DNA of 62,552 bases from an uncultured Cellvibrio sp. (GCA_946480695.1 CAMLKG010000027.1:1-62552); one strand, 5' to 3'; shown: positions 18,253 to 26,862, counted from the first letter of the stretch. Numbers and translations: made by a program. Notes: generated from the letters alone by a model not told the origin.

Positions 18253-18473
18253 TCCATCCTCTCACCATTGGAAAGCGAGGAAGCGCTTTTAACAATATCC
18301 AGCTTATTACTGCAATTGCGGCATTCGTTGAGGATAATATCGAATATATGAATGGCACGCTGGACATCCCCGGTGCGCTCAAGCATTAATTTCCCTAGCT
18401 CTGCATTGATTGAAATATTATTCAATGGATTGCGCAGGTCATGTAGCAAGCGATTTACTTCGGAGTCTAACAT
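18249..18473 (-). CDS. stand-alone histidine kinase dimerisation (HisKA/DHp-like) mini-protein
   Basis: A 74-residue protein that is essentially one HisKA helical hairpin: RLLHDLRNPLNNIS holds an H-box-like His (H11 with this start), followed by a helix ending in ILNECRNCSNKLDIVKSAS. There is no HATPase, receiver or membrane segment. The frame can start at 18500 inside the upstream gene, but ATG 18473 has GGGAG five bases upstream and lies 13 bases after the sigma-54 regulator stop. It overlaps the CHASE3 kinase start by ATGA. It could be a phosphotransfer intermediate, a kinase dimerisation decoy, or a relic of a kinase that lost its ATPase. Function is inference only. Confidence 0.75.
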   Translation of the reverse strand: MLDSEVNRLLHDLRNPLNNISINAELGKLMLERTGDVQRAIHIFDIILNECRNCSNKLDIVKSASSLSNGERME

Positions 18474-18486
18474 TCCGTCTCCCGCA

Positions 18487-19806
18487 CTAGGCATCGGCAT
18501 AGCTATTTAAACGGTTATAAAGCGTTTTCAGGCTAATACCCAACATATCGGCAGTTTGTTTTTTGTCGCCATCAAAATGTTGTAGCGTGACTTCAATCAA
18601 CTCCCGCTCCACCTCTTCAACGGTTTTACCAACAGCAATCCCGGCGGCATGCTGCTGGTTAATCTTGGAAAACGGTGAGGTGAGATCATCCGGCAACACC
18701 AACAGTTTGCGCTGCGGATCCGCCATAATAAAAGCGCGATGAACCGCATGGCGTAATTCGCGGACGTTACCTGGCCAGTCATAATCAATTAATTTTTGGA
18801 GCGACTGTTCATTAATACCAATATTACTATCGTACTGCTGGTTAAGCGTGGCCAGAAAATACTGAACCAGTAATGGAATATCACTTTTGCGCGCACGCAG
18901 GGGCGGAATGTGAATAGGGAAAACCGCCAATCTGAAATACAAGTCTTCACGTAAACGATGCTGTTCTGCAATATCCATCTCGGTGCGGTTGGTTGCAGAA
19001 ACAACACGTCCCTCCACATCGATTGGGGTAATACCACCCAAACGGGTTACTTTCTTCGTTTCCAATACACGCAACAAATTGGGCTGAAGATCAAGCGGCA
19101 TTTCGGTTATCTCATCCAAAAATAACGTGCCTTTATTTGCCTGCTCGAACACACCGATTTTGCGATGGGTAGCGCCGGTAAATGCGCCTTTTTCATGGCC
19201 GAATAATTCGCTGTTAATCAACTCCCGCGAAAATGCCCCGCAGTTGGTAGCAACAAACTCGCCTTCGACTTTGCTCGCGTAGTGAATGGCGGCCGCTACC
19301 ATTTCTTTACCAACACCACTCTCTCCTAACAAAAGGACATTTGCCCTGGTCAAGGAGACTCGTTCAATCATTTCATATAAGCGGTGCATTGGCTCGGATT
19401 CGCCGACCAGGAAATTAAAATGCAGCGGAATTTGTGAATTGTTAACTCCCGCTATGGGCTGGTGCTCCACAAACAAGGATTGAAGCTGGTTCAAATCGAT
19501 AGGTTTAATAAGATAACCCACATTCGAACCGTATAGATTTTTTACAATAGATTTAACCGACGGATGCCCCGTAATTAAAGTAATTTTGGTGTCACTCGCC
19601 GCGGGTAATGCTTCCAGTAAATGCAAACCGCTGCCATCGGGCAGGATCAGGTCCAATATAACGTGGGTAAAATGATATTTGCCGATTAGTTCACGTGCTT
19701 CCGCAACGGAATCCACAGCTTTAACACTATGCCCCAAAAGCCCAAGCAGCTCTGAAGTCGCACCTAAAAAATGTTTGTCATCGTCAACCAATAAAACGTC
19801 AGCCAC
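18487..19806 (-). CDS. sigma-54-dependent response regulator (NtrC family)
   Basis: Bacterial enhancer-binding protein of about 439 residues. The N-terminal receiver has the acidic pair DDD and phosphoacceptor Asp in [12 protein letters not shown]. The AAA+ domain has Walker [11 protein letters not shown], the sigma-54 contact loop GAFTGA, Walker [11 protein letters not shown] and R-fingers in [14 protein letters not shown]. The C-terminal Fis-type helix-turn-helix is [20 protein letters not shown] 19821 and GTG 19806 are both possible; the second has the purine-rich AGGGTAAGG just before it. It leads the minus-strand signalling run. Two sigma-54-like promoters lie 1.4-1.9 kb away, in front of the membrane-stress operon and the BON gene. 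Confidence 0.94.
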   Translation of the reverse strand: MADVLLVDDDKHFLGATSELLGLLGHSVKAVDSVAEARELIGKYHFTHVILDLILPDGSGLHLLEALPAASDTKITLITGHPSVKSIVKNLYGSNVGYLIKPIDLNQLQSLFVEHQPIAGVNNSQIPLHFNFLVGESEPMHRLYEMIERVSLTRANVLLLGESGVGKEMVAAAIHYASKVEGEFVATNCGAFSRELINSELFGHEKGAFTGATHRKIGVFEQANKGTLFLDEITEMPLDLQPNLLRVLETKKVTRLGGITPIDVEGRVVSATNRTEMDIAEQHRLREDLYFRLAVFPIHIPPLRARKSDIPLLVQYFLATLNQQYDSNIGINEQSLQKLIDYDWPGNVRELRHAVHRAFIMADPQRKLLVLPDDLTSPFSKINQQHAAGIAVGKTVEEVERELIEVTLQHFDGDKKQTADMLGISLKTLYNRLNSYADA

Positions 19807-19861
19807 GATCCTTACCCTCACTATTGGCTAGCATAAATGCGCAGCCATTCTAGCACTCTCG

Positions 19862-19876
19862 CTTACCGAGGGTAAG
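19862..19876. promoter_or_regulatory. Inverted repeat CTTACC-GAG-GGTAAG upstream of the sigma-54 regulator
   Basis: Perfect 6-base dyad about 40 bases upstream of the regulator start, without a T-run, so it is more likely an operator than a terminator. A partial copy (CTTACCC) lies at 19811. Could be an autoregulatory site. Confidence 0.35.
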
Positions 19877-20026
19877 ATAAAGCAGATCAAATCAATAACT
19901 TAGCGATCTGCATCACCTTTTGAAAAAATTTTCGTCGTGTAAAGCAGCTCTACATCCCTGTTTTTCCTACATTTCTGAACAGAAACTGAGTAAGCAAATG
20001 CCTGTAAAAAATAAGTGGGACGCAGA

Positions 20027-20263
20027 TCAAACTTTTAGAAACATAGACGCCAACGGACTTATAAGGCCTATCATTTGCGCCCGGGACATACGTCGAGATA
20101 ATTGCTGGAAAATCATTCCCGCACAAAAAGGAGCTATTAGGAAAAGTAATAAATGCGCAGGTTTTGATTGAGTATTGATACGCTGCTGCAACAACTCGCG
20201 CAACACCGCTTCCCGCTCTAATAATTTATAATTTTTTAGTGCCAGTCGAGTTTGAAGATTCAT
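20027..20263 (-). CDS. small membrane protein (YqjK-like position)
   Basis: A 78-residue protein with a charged helical N-terminus (LLEREAVLRELLQQRI) and one hydrophobic segment (LLLFLIAPFCAGMIF), ending LISPLASMFLKV. Sequence similarity to YqjK is weak, but it has the same layout and the same place after a YqjD/YqjE-type pair. ATG 20263 has a strong GAGGGGG site, and its first 38 bases overlap the end of the upstream holin-like gene, so the two are probably translationally coupled. It is the last gene of the minus-strand membrane operon. Confidence 0.65.
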   Translation of the reverse strand: MNLQTRLALKNYKLLEREAVLRELLQQRINTQSKPAHLLLFLIAPFCAGMIFQQLSRRMSRAQMIGLISPLASMFLKV

Positions 20264-20696
20264 CGTTAAACCCCCTCATAAACCTACCCAAATGCTCCCT
20301 TGTATAAGGGAATGCCATGCGGGCTTTATGCTTTGCGTATAATCGGTAACATACCAACAGCAATAAAAGTTGCAGTAAAAAGAAAGCGAAAAGCCCAACA
20401 CTTACCAAATTGCTCGCTGAATAGGCCAACCACGCCATCAGCACCGAAAAGGAACACCAGCTCAAAAGAATTGCAGGTTTGATTAAAAACCACAGCATTA
20501 CCAACCGGGGAATTGATTTAGCCGCCAACACGGCCTCCATGCCCGCAACGTCGGTGACATCGGTTATAAAACCGACAACCTGCTCACCCAGGCGCAAGGA
20601 TTTCTCCAGTTCTTTATTAAAGCCCGCGCCATTTCCTGGGGGAATGGCGCCCTCTGGATGCGACTTTTGTTGTGGATCTTGATCAGTGGCATTCAT
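20226..20696 (-). CDS. phage-holin-superfamily / YqjE-like membrane protein
   Basis: A 156-residue protein with a Pro/Gly-rich polar N-terminus, an amphipathic helix (LEKSLRLGEQVVGFITDVTDVAG) and two adjacent hydrophobic helices near 80-130, then a basic C-terminus. This is the YqjE/Holin-X type layout seen beside DUF883 proteins. ATG 20696 has AAGGAT upstream; the TTG at 20702 is less likely. It follows the DUF883 gene by 9 bases and overlaps the next small gene. Members associate with ribosome-binding or membrane-stress proteins, but their molecular role is unproven. Confidence 0.7.
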   Translation of the reverse strand: MNATDQDPQQKSHPEGAIPPGNGAGFNKELEKSLRLGEQVVGFITDVTDVAGMEAVLAAKSIPRLVMLWFLIKPAILLSWCSFSVLMAWLAYSASNLVSVGLFAFFLLQLLLLLVCYRLYAKHKARMAFPYTREHLGRFMRGFNDESSNSTGTKKL

Positions 20697-20705
20697 GAGC
20701 AATCC

Positions 20706-21005
20706 TTAATGGTTACGTTGCAACATGCGAGACAGGAGCCAACCAGTTGCAAAAGCAATACCTATAGTCACCAATGGTTTAGCCTTGACCACTTCTTCTG
20801 CTTTTTCTTCGATTTCCAGGGCTTTGAGCTTACCTTCCTGTAAGCGCGCTTTCGCAGAAGCGGTAGACGCATTTCCGATCATGCTGACCGCTTCGTACAC
20901 TTGGGACGCCGCTGCTTTGAATTGATTGATGGCGGCAGCTATAGTGACATCGTTGAGCTTTCCGTTTTCCAGGTTTTGCATTGAAGGTTCAGTAGCCATA
21001 TTCAT
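20706..21005 (-). CDS. DUF883 family protein (ElaB/YqjD/YgaM type)
   Basis: A 99-residue protein: a long amphipathic helix (ATAAINQFKAAASQV-like segment through EEKAEEVVKAKP) and a C-terminal membrane anchor (TIGIAFATGWLLSRML). This is the pattern of YqjD and ElaB, stationary-phase inner-membrane proteins that bind ribosomes in E. coli. ATG 21005 is preceded by GGAG five bases upstream; the frame opens at a TTG at 21014. It is the second gene of the operon behind the sigma-54-like promoter at 21233-21248. Confidence 0.82.
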   Translation of the reverse strand: MNMATEPSMQNLENGKLNDVTIAAAINQFKAAASQVYEAVSMIGNASTASAKARLQEGKLKALEIEEKAEEVVKAKPLVTIGIAFATGWLLSRMLQRNH

Positions 21006-21035
21006 TTTCTCCAATTAAGTGAAAAATTAAACGAG

Positions 21036-21197
21036 CTAAAATCGACGACGCCCGAAAATTAATGACAAAATAAATAACACGATAAAAATATAGAATAAAA
21101 TCTTTGCAATTCCCGCCGCTGTTCCCGCGATACCGCCAAACCCTAGCAGGCCGGCAATGATAGCCACAATAAAAAATACTATCGAATAATAAAGCAT
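21036..21197 (-). CDS. DUF1328 small membrane protein (YtjA-like)
   Basis: A 53-residue, almost wholly hydrophobic protein with two membrane segments and a [17 protein letters not shown] stretch between them, ending in FGRRRF; this is the DUF1328 pattern. ATG 21197 follows a perfect GGAGGAT site; the frame starts at 21224 but that part is polar and lacks a ribosome site. It is the first gene of the minus-strand membrane operon. Members are commonly induced by envelope, osmotic or stationary-phase stress; biochemical function unknown. Confidence 0.88.
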   Translation of the reverse strand: MLYYSIVFFIVAIIAGLLGFGGIAGTAAGIAKILFYIFIVLFILSLIFGRRRF

Positions 21198-21232
21198 ATA
21201 TCCTCCGTTATTCTTGCGTTCCATTGGAACCC

Positions 21233-21248
21233 TTCAATCCGCGTGCCA
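21233..21248 (-). promoter_or_regulatory. Sigma-54-like promoter upstream of DUF1328 operon
   Basis: On the minus strand TGGCACG-CGGA-TTGAA. The -24 block is an exact match to TGGCACG and the spacing is right, but the -12 block has TTGAA where TTGCA is expected (the usually conserved C is A). Start of transcription would fall near 21222, 25 bases before the ATG. Confidence 0.5.
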
Positions 21249-21709
21249 CCTTTTGCAAAGCTCAGCTGGAAATCCCGATTAACAAAAAATAGCGGTTAAA
21301 CGAGCGACTGTGTGGCGGCTAAATAATTGTTTAGGTTTAAATACGCTATTAATACAAAAGCTTAATCCCCCCATTAGCTGCAAAATTTGCAAAAATAGAA
21401 ATTATTACAGGGTTATTTTTTATTATTCACAGCAAGAGAGTTTGAAGGGATTTCAAATAAACCAAACCAAAAAACCTCCAATGATTGCTTCATTTTTGGC
21501 AGGTCGCCTATTCATCTGAAACACTGACACATCAATACCGTTTTTTCCGTGAAAAAATTATGCAAGCCTGACGTAACGAAACATATCAATCTTAATTACA
21601 AACACTTCAGGGCATAAAAATTCCCACAAGCAATATAAATATGTACCCTTATTTGTAAATGATCAAAACCCCATCAATATTACGGCTGGCAAACACGGCC
21701 TCGCTGGGC

Positions 21710-21725
21710 TGGCATGGAATCCGCA
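21710..21725 (+). promoter_or_regulatory. Sigma-54-like promoter upstream of the BON-domain gene
   Basis: TGGCATG-GAAT-CCGCA. Both invariant dinucleotides are present with the exact 10-base spacing (GG at 21711-21712, GC at 21723-21724). Transcription would start near 21736, about 50 bases before the ATG at 21787. Confidence 0.6.
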
Positions 21726-21786
21726 ATATTTCTGTGCTCAATTAGAGTATCAGCCACTGAAATTTTAAATGCGAAAGGAGCAAAAA

Positions 21787-22446
21787 ATGAAACAATTACC
21801 CATGCCGTTAAACACATTTTTATTTGCTATGACAATGTCGGCAGCGCTCGCATTTGCCAATGACGACACATCAAATGTTAAATCGGAAAAAAAATCAGCG
21901 GCTGAATACTGGGCTGAATTCAAGCAAGACAGCCGACAAACCTGGAAAGATAGCAAGGAAGCATTTAAAGACGGGTGGATAGAAAGCAAGCTGGAAACCG
22001 CATTAATGTTGAATAAACACCTCGACACCCTGGATATAGACATTGGTGTTGAAAACAACCTAGCCACGTTGGACGGTGAGGTCCATTCCAGTGTCGAGAA
22101 GGAACTCGCGGAAAATATCGCGTTAGGAATTGAAGGGATTGATTCCGTTATAAATAATTTAAAAGTAATCCCTAAACCAACAGCAGCACACCAGGCATCC
22201 CCGACGGACACTCAACGCAGTTTTTTACAGTATATAAATGATGTATCCACAACCGCAGCAATAAAAACGGAGTTATTGGCATCGAGAAATGTTGAGGGAC
22301 TCGAGATTGATGTAGATACATATAACGGGGTGGTGACACTGTCAGGAAAGGTGAACACCAGCGCCCAAAGGGATCTTGCGCAGGCAATAGCGGAAAAGCA
22401 GGATGACGTAAAAAATATCGTTAATAAAATCGACATCGGTTCTTGA
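21787..22446 (+). CDS. periplasmic BON-domain protein (OsmY-like)
   Basis: A 219-residue secreted protein. The signal peptide runs to about residue 24 (ALAFA). A charged helix rich in Lys and Trp (AEYWAEFKQDSRQTWKDSK) is followed by two BON domains at about 65-120 (IESKLETALML ... LATLDGEVHSSVEKELAENIA) and 150-218 (AAIKTELLASRNV ... GVVTLSGKVNTSAQRDLA). BON proteins bind the envelope and protect against osmotic stress. ATG 21787 follows AAAGGAG; the earlier ATG at 21769 lacks one. The sigma-54-like promoter and the divergent membrane operon tie it to the neighbouring regulator. Confidence 0.88.
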   Translation: MKQLPMPLNTFLFAMTMSAALAFANDDTSNVKSEKKSAAEYWAEFKQDSRQTWKDSKEAFKDGWIESKLETALMLNKHLDTLDIDIGVENNLATLDGEVHSSVEKELAENIALGIEGIDSVINNLKVIPKPTAAHQASPTDTQRSFLQYINDVSTTAAIKTELLASRNVEGLEIDVDTYNGVVTLSGKVNTSAQRDLAQAIAEKQDDVKNIVNKIDIGS

Positions 22447-22458
22447 TATACATTATCG

Positions 22459-22477
22459 GGAGGCGCGTTGCGCCTCC
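22459..22477 (+). terminator. GC-rich hairpin after the BON gene
   Basis: Stem GGAGGCG / CGCCTCC with a 5-base loop 12 bases after the BON stop. No T-run follows, so termination is plausible but not certain. Confidence 0.45.
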
Positions 22478-22648
22478 GTAGGAATATCAACAATTACTTA
22501 AAATACAGCGACTTAAATAATGTTTTTCAACCTTCACCGCAGCTTTCCTAGCCATGATTGCCGCCAGGCTTATAAATTTATACTTTATCCTCCTTGCTGA
22601 ATGGTTTAGTCTTAACTTAACAAAAGCTGAAAGAGACCCATAGCTGCT

Positions 22649-23695
22649 TTGAATAGTCACGTTACCTCCGCCCCGGAAACCGTTACCCACCAGTTAAGCC
22701 TGGAACCCGGTGACAGTCGCCGCCTTGCAAATCTTAACGGTCTGCTGGGTCAACACCTGCGTCAGATTGAAGAACGCCTAGCCATAGTAATTCGCCATCG
22801 CGGTACTGATTTTGAGTTAATCGGCCCAGCTGACGCGACTCGTGCCGCCGCCGAGCTTTTACGAAACCTTTATCAACTCACCGAGCATGAAGAACTCACC
22901 CCGGACGAAGTTCATCTGGCTTTACAAACCTCTGGTATAGAACAACTTATGCAACAACTTGATCAACCCGATGCGCAAGCGGTCACCGTTGGCGCAAAGG
23001 ATGCTGATAACGATGATGGCATTACCCTGATTCGCACTAAGAAATGCACCATTAAACCGCGCGGTTTGAACCAGCAGCGTTACGTGCGCGCGGTGCAAAA
23101 GCATGACATTAATTTCGGTATCGGTCCGGCCGGTACGGGGAAAACCTATCTGGCAGTTGCCTGCGCAGTGGAAGCCTTACTGAAAAACGAGATCGAACGC
23201 ATCCTGTTGGTTCGCCCCGCGGTGGAAGCCGGGGAAAAGCTCGGCTTTTTACCTGGCGACCTTGCCCAAAAAGTCGATCCCTATCTACGCCCGCTATACG
23301 ACGCCTTATTTGAAATGCTGGGGTTCGACACAGTTGGCAAGTTAATGGAGCGCGGGGTCATTGAAGTAGCCCCCCTGGCATTTATGCGTGGCCGCACCTT
23401 GAACAACTCCTTCGTGATTTTGGATGAGAGCCAAAACACTACCCGTGAACAAATGAAAATGTTTCTGACGCGGATAGGATTTGGCACCACTGCTGTTATT
23501 ACCGGCGACCCGACCCAAATCGACCTGCCGCGCGGTATGGCATCTGGCCTTCGCCATGCGATAGAAGTATTGGATAACGTGAATGGCATCAGTTTTACCC
23601 ATTTCACCTCAAAAGACGTGGTGCGTCATCCGATCGTCCAGCGGATTGTTGAAGCTTACGATGCGTTCGAACAGAAGCAACCAAAAGCCGAATGA
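22649..23695 (+). CDS. ybeZ: PhoH-family ATPase YbeZ
   Basis: Cytosolic P-loop NTPase that works with the endoribonuclease YbeY in rRNA handling; 348 residues, normal length. An N-terminal KH-like region (residues 15-80) precedes the PhoH domain with Walker A GPAGTGKT near 160 and Walker [12 protein letters not shown] near 255, then [10 protein letters not shown]. No ATG occurs early in the frame: the family N-terminus points to the TTG at 22649, with only a weak AAGAGA upstream, so an unusual start is likely. Its last codon overlaps the ybeY ATG by four bases. Confidence 0.94.
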   Translation: MNSHVTSAPETVTHQLSLEPGDSRRLANLNGLLGQHLRQIEERLAIVIRHRGTDFELIGPADATRAAAELLRNLYQLTEHEELTPDEVHLALQTSGIEQLMQQLDQPDAQAVTVGAKDADNDDGITLIRTKKCTIKPRGLNQQRYVRAVQKHDINFGIGPAGTGKTYLAVACAVEALLKNEIERILLVRPAVEAGEKLGFLPGDLAQKVDPYLRPLYDALFEMLGFDTVGKLMERGVIEVAPLAFMRGRTLNNSFVILDESQNTTREQMKMFLTRIGFGTTAVITGDPTQIDLPRGMASGLRHAIEVLDNVNGISFTHFTSKDVVRHPIVQRIVEAYDAFEQKQPKAE

Positions 23696-24171
23696 CCATG
23701 AACTACCAGATAGATATAGAAAGTAATAGCGGTAGCCAACGGGTTCCGCCCACCGGGGCATTGGAAGGTTGGATCACCGCTGCGCTGCAAAGCCAACACC
23801 TTGAAGAAGCGGAAGTCAGCCTCTATATAGTTGACGAAAAAGAAAGCCGGGAACTCAATGCGCAATACCGGGGGAAAGACAAACCAACCAATGTGCTGTC
23901 TTTTCCCGCCGATATTCCCGAGGAGGTAGGCATCCCCCTTTTGGGTGACCTTGTGGTTTGCGCGCCGGTTGTGGAGCGCGAGGCCGAAGAGCAAGGCAAG
24001 TCCCTGGAGGCCCACTGGGCCCATATGTTGGTTCACGGTAGCCTGCATCTTCTCGGCTTTGACCATATTCATGATGACGAAGCGGAAATCATGGAAAGCC
24101 TGGAAACCAAAATCGTCACGGGGTTGGGATTCCCTGCCCCCTATCAAGAAAGTCTCACTGCTGAAGAATAA
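23692..24171 (+). CDS. ybeY: endoribonuclease YbeY (rRNA maturation factor)
   Basis: Zinc endoribonuclease required for 16S rRNA 3' end processing and 70S quality control. It has 159 residues. The metal site [11 protein letters not shown] is intact near 115-125, preceded by the PTNVLSFP motif near 65. ATG 23692 overlaps the ybeZ stop in ATGA; a second ATG six bases later is also possible. Translational coupling with ybeZ matches their joint role. The corC gene follows after 19 bases. Confidence 0.96.
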   Translation: MTMNYQIDIESNSGSQRVPPTGALEGWITAALQSQHLEEAEVSLYIVDEKESRELNAQYRGKDKPTNVLSFPADIPEEVGIPLLGDLVVCAPVVEREAEEQGKSLEAHWAHMLVHGSLHLLGFDHIHDDEAEIMESLETKIVTGLGFPAPYQESLTAEE

Positions 24172-24190
24172 GACCTTGGGAACTATCATC

Positions 24191-25048
24191 ATGTCGGACG
24201 AACATCCGAGTAGCCTCACCACTGAAAAACACGAGCGATCATGGCTGGATAAGCTATTGCATGCATTCAGCGCCGAACCTAAATCCCGCGATGAATTGAT
24301 GGAAATCATTAAGGATGCCGCTGATAACCATTTATTGGATCAGGAAGCCTTGAGCATTATTGAAGGTGCGCTGGATGTATCATCCTTGCAAGCGCGCGAG
24401 ATTATGGTGCCACGGTCACACATAGTGGCGATTCGCATCGAAGATTCACCACAGGAATATTTGCCTAAAATTATCGAATCCGGCCATTCCCGCTTTCCGG
24501 TGATTGGCGAAAATATTGACGACGTACGCGGCATCCTGCTTGCCAAGGACCTACTCCCCCTCGCGTTAAAAGGCACCGATAATTTCAATATCGAAACAAT
24601 ATTGCGCCCCGCCAATGTTGTTCCGGAGAGTAAACGGGTTAACGTGTTGCTGCGCGAGTTTCGCGAAAATCGTTACCACATGGCGCTGGTGATGGACGAA
24701 TATGGTGGCATCACCGGTTTGCTGACCATTGAAGATATCCTGGAAGAAATTGTTGGTGAAATTGAGGATGAGACAGATGAAGATGAAGAGACATCCGATT
24801 TCATCAAGCGTGTCAGCGAAAATGATTACATCATAAAAGCGCTCACTCCCATCGAAAGTTTCAATGAATTTTTCGACACTGCATTTAGCGACGAGGATTT
24901 CGACACCATCGGCGGTATTTTAATGCAAGCATTTGGTCACCTACCCAAACGCAATGAAATTGTACAAGTCGATAATATGGAGTTTCGCGTACTCTACGCC
25001 GATAACCGGCAAATCCATTTATTGCGCTTAACTATTTTGTCGGATTAA
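24191..25048 (+). CDS. corC: CorC/YbeX family protein (CBS pair and transporter-associated domain)
   Basis: A 285-residue cytosolic protein with two CBS domains (about 65-185; REIMVPRSHIVAI and MALVMDEYGGITGLLTIEDILEEIVGE) and the C-terminal CorC_HlyC domain (from about 205). CorC was linked to Mg/Co efflux, and YbeX to ribosome homeostasis. The open frame begins at 23945 inside ybeY, but ATG 24191 starts the conserved MSDEHPS segment and is used here. An acidic stretch (EIEDETDEDEETSD) separates the CBS and C-terminal domains. A strong terminator follows before lnt. Confidence 0.94.
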   Translation: MSDEHPSSLTTEKHERSWLDKLLHAFSAEPKSRDELMEIIKDAADNHLLDQEALSIIEGALDVSSLQAREIMVPRSHIVAIRIEDSPQEYLPKIIESGHSRFPVIGENIDDVRGILLAKDLLPLALKGTDNFNIETILRPANVVPESKRVNVLLREFRENRYHMALVMDEYGGITGLLTIEDILEEIVGEIEDETDEDEETSDFIKRVSENDYIIKALTPIESFNEFFDTAFSDEDFDTIGGILMQAFGHLPKRNEIVQVDNMEFRVLYADNRQIHLLRLTILSD

Positions 25049-25144
25049 AACATTTACAAAATCAACGGCTGGCGAGTAACGGATTCTGGAGCAGGTCCTG
25101 CAAGGATTCCCAAAACAGATTCCAAGGTTATTCCCCCCTCCTGG

Positions 25145-25173
25145 AAAATCCCGCCCTTCGGCGGGATTTTTTT
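25145..25173 (+). terminator. Strong terminator between corC and lnt
   Basis: Stem AAAATCCCGCC / GGCGGGATTTT with loop CTTC and seven T. It lies 18 bases before the lnt ATG, so lnt must rely on readthrough or on a promoter embedded here. Confidence 0.92.
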
Positions 25174-25190
25174 AAACACGAAAAATATTT

Positions 25191-26744
25191 ATGATTGCCC
25201 AACATATTTTAAGCCTATCCAACAAATTTGCGTTATTGATCGCACTGGTGTGCGGCGCGCTGATAACACTGAGTTTTGCGCCCTTCAGTATTTGGCCAAT
25301 TGCACCGGTCAGCTTGGTCGTTTTCGCGTTGCTGCTTAAGGAACAAAGCCTGACAACCATTCTTTGGCGCTGCTTCGCATTTGGCATCGGGTTTTACGGG
25401 GCCGGTATCCACTGGATTTATACCAGCATTCACCATTTTGGTGACGCGTCCCCGTTATTTGCGGCATTGTTAGTATTTAGCTTTGCCTGTTTTATGGCGT
25501 TGCTGTTTTGCATTCCATTTTACCTCTACGGCAAATGGTTTAACCTCCACCGCTTTGCACTAACCCTTGCTTTACCTGCCTGCTGGATGCTGGGCGAATG
25601 GATTCGCACCTGGTTGCTTACCGGTTTTCCCTGGTTATTCCTGGGTTATGGCCATTTGGATACCTGGCTCTCCGGTTGGGCCCCCGTGGCCGGTGTGATC
25701 AGTATTAGTTTTATATTGGTACTTTGCGCGGGAGTGATTGCGGAATGGATCTGGCGGTACCAACACGAAACCCGGAAGGATATTGCGTTAATTATTTTAA
25801 GCGGCGTGGCTGTGGCTTTTTGGATAATTGGCGCAGGGCTAAAAACCATTACCTGGGCGCAACCGGACGACACGCCTATTAGCGTCGCCATGGTGCAACC
25901 GAACGTTGATCAAAGTATTAAACTCAGTTTTGATGAGGAGAGTACGCTGGCAACGCTGAACCAATTGCGCGATTTAAGCAACGATTTGTGGGCTAACGAT
26001 TGGGTGATCTGGCCTGAAGCCGCCATTCCAACCAATCTCACATTCCATGAGGCGCTGCCCTTCCTCGAAGAAATAAACAAGCAAGCTGCATTGCAGGAAT
26101 CCGCCTTGTTTACCGGTGTTATTTATGAAGACCGCGACCAACACCGGTATTACAACTCGGTGGTCGGTTTGGGTAATGGTTATGGTTTTTACCATAAACG
26201 TCGCCTGGTACCATTTGGTGAATATGTACCCTTCGAAGATCACTTGCGCGGTTTGATCGAATTTTTTAATTTGCCGACGTCATTTATCCATTTGGGACCG
26301 CAGGACCAACACGGTTTAATCGCCAATGGTGTGCGCATTACGCCGGCGGTATGCTATGAAATTGTTTACCCGGACCTTATCGCCACATCGGCAAAAGAAA
26401 CCCAAGTGTTGCTCAACGTAAACAACCTCGGTTGGTTCCTGGATTCCATCCAATCCAAACAATTTATGCAAATGGCGCAAATGCGCGCGTTGGAAACCGG
26501 TCGTTACCTGGTTTATTCCACCAACAACGGCCCCAGTGCAATTATTGATAATAAAGGCAAGATTGTTAGCCAAAGTGATTCATTTAAAACACAAACCTTT
26601 ACCGGCACCATTTATGCCGTCAAAGATTGGACCCCTTTCATGATTGTTACCAGCGGCCCGGTTGTTATTTTCGGCACGCTTATATTGCTGGCCCTGGCCT
26701 TACCGCAAATCCTGCGCAAAACGGAGAGCGCAACATCTCTATAA
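25191..26744 (+). CDS. lnt: apolipoprotein N-acyltransferase
   Basis: Integral inner-membrane enzyme that adds the third acyl chain to the N-terminal Cys of lipoproteins, the last step of lipoprotein maturation. The 517-residue protein has five to six N-terminal membrane segments (residues 10-200), a periplasmic nitrilase domain and a final membrane helix near 485-505. The catalytic triad is E276 (WPEAAIPT), K336 (YHKRRLVPFGEYVPF) and C388 (AVCYEIVYP), matching E. coli E267/K335/C387. Part of the conserved ybeZ-ybeY-corC-lnt order, although a terminator precedes it. Confidence 0.96.
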   Translation: MIAQHILSLSNKFALLIALVCGALITLSFAPFSIWPIAPVSLVVFALLLKEQSLTTILWRCFAFGIGFYGAGIHWIYTSIHHFGDASPLFAALLVFSFACFMALLFCIPFYLYGKWFNLHRFALTLALPACWMLGEWIRTWLLTGFPWLFLGYGHLDTWLSGWAPVAGVISISFILVLCAGVIAEWIWRYQHETRKDIALIILSGVAVAFWIIGAGLKTITWAQPDDTPISVAMVQPNVDQSIKLSFDEESTLATLNQLRDLSNDLWANDWVIWPEAAIPTNLTFHEALPFLEEINKQAALQESALFTGVIYEDRDQHRYYNSVVGLGNGYGFYHKRRLVPFGEYVPFEDHLRGLIEFFNLPTSFIHLGPQDQHGLIANGVRITPAVCYEIVYPDLIATSAKETQVLLNVNNLGWFLDSIQSKQFMQMAQMRALETGRYLVYSTNNGPSAIIDNKGKIVSQSDSFKTQTFTGTIYAVKDWTPFMIVTSGPVVIFGTLILLALALPQILRKTESATSL

Positions 26745-26862
26745 AAATAAAATCCACTATGAATCTGGGGCAATCAGGATTTCGAATGTAACCGCAAGAT
26801 TAAGGCTGCTGCGGAACAGTATTAAAGGTAAAGTAAATCGGTATTTTTATCGGATCATTGCC

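Larger units (their letters stand above)
21198..21786. other. Divergent regulatory region between DUF1328 operon and BON gene
   Basis: About 590 bases without a credible gene. It is AT-rich in the middle and carries a sigma-54-like promoter at each end, one facing each way. The space between could hold enhancer sites for an NtrC-type protein, but I found no clear repeated dyad. Confidence 0.6.

Noticed and set aside
23945..24190. N-terminal extension of the corC frame into ybeY
   Set aside because: The extension is out-of-frame ybeY sequence; the conserved CorC protein starts at the ATG at 24191.
26644..26862. Upstream extension of the ada frame into lnt
   Set aside because: The extra residues are shadow translation of lnt and the gap; the ATG at 26863 matches the Ada family start.
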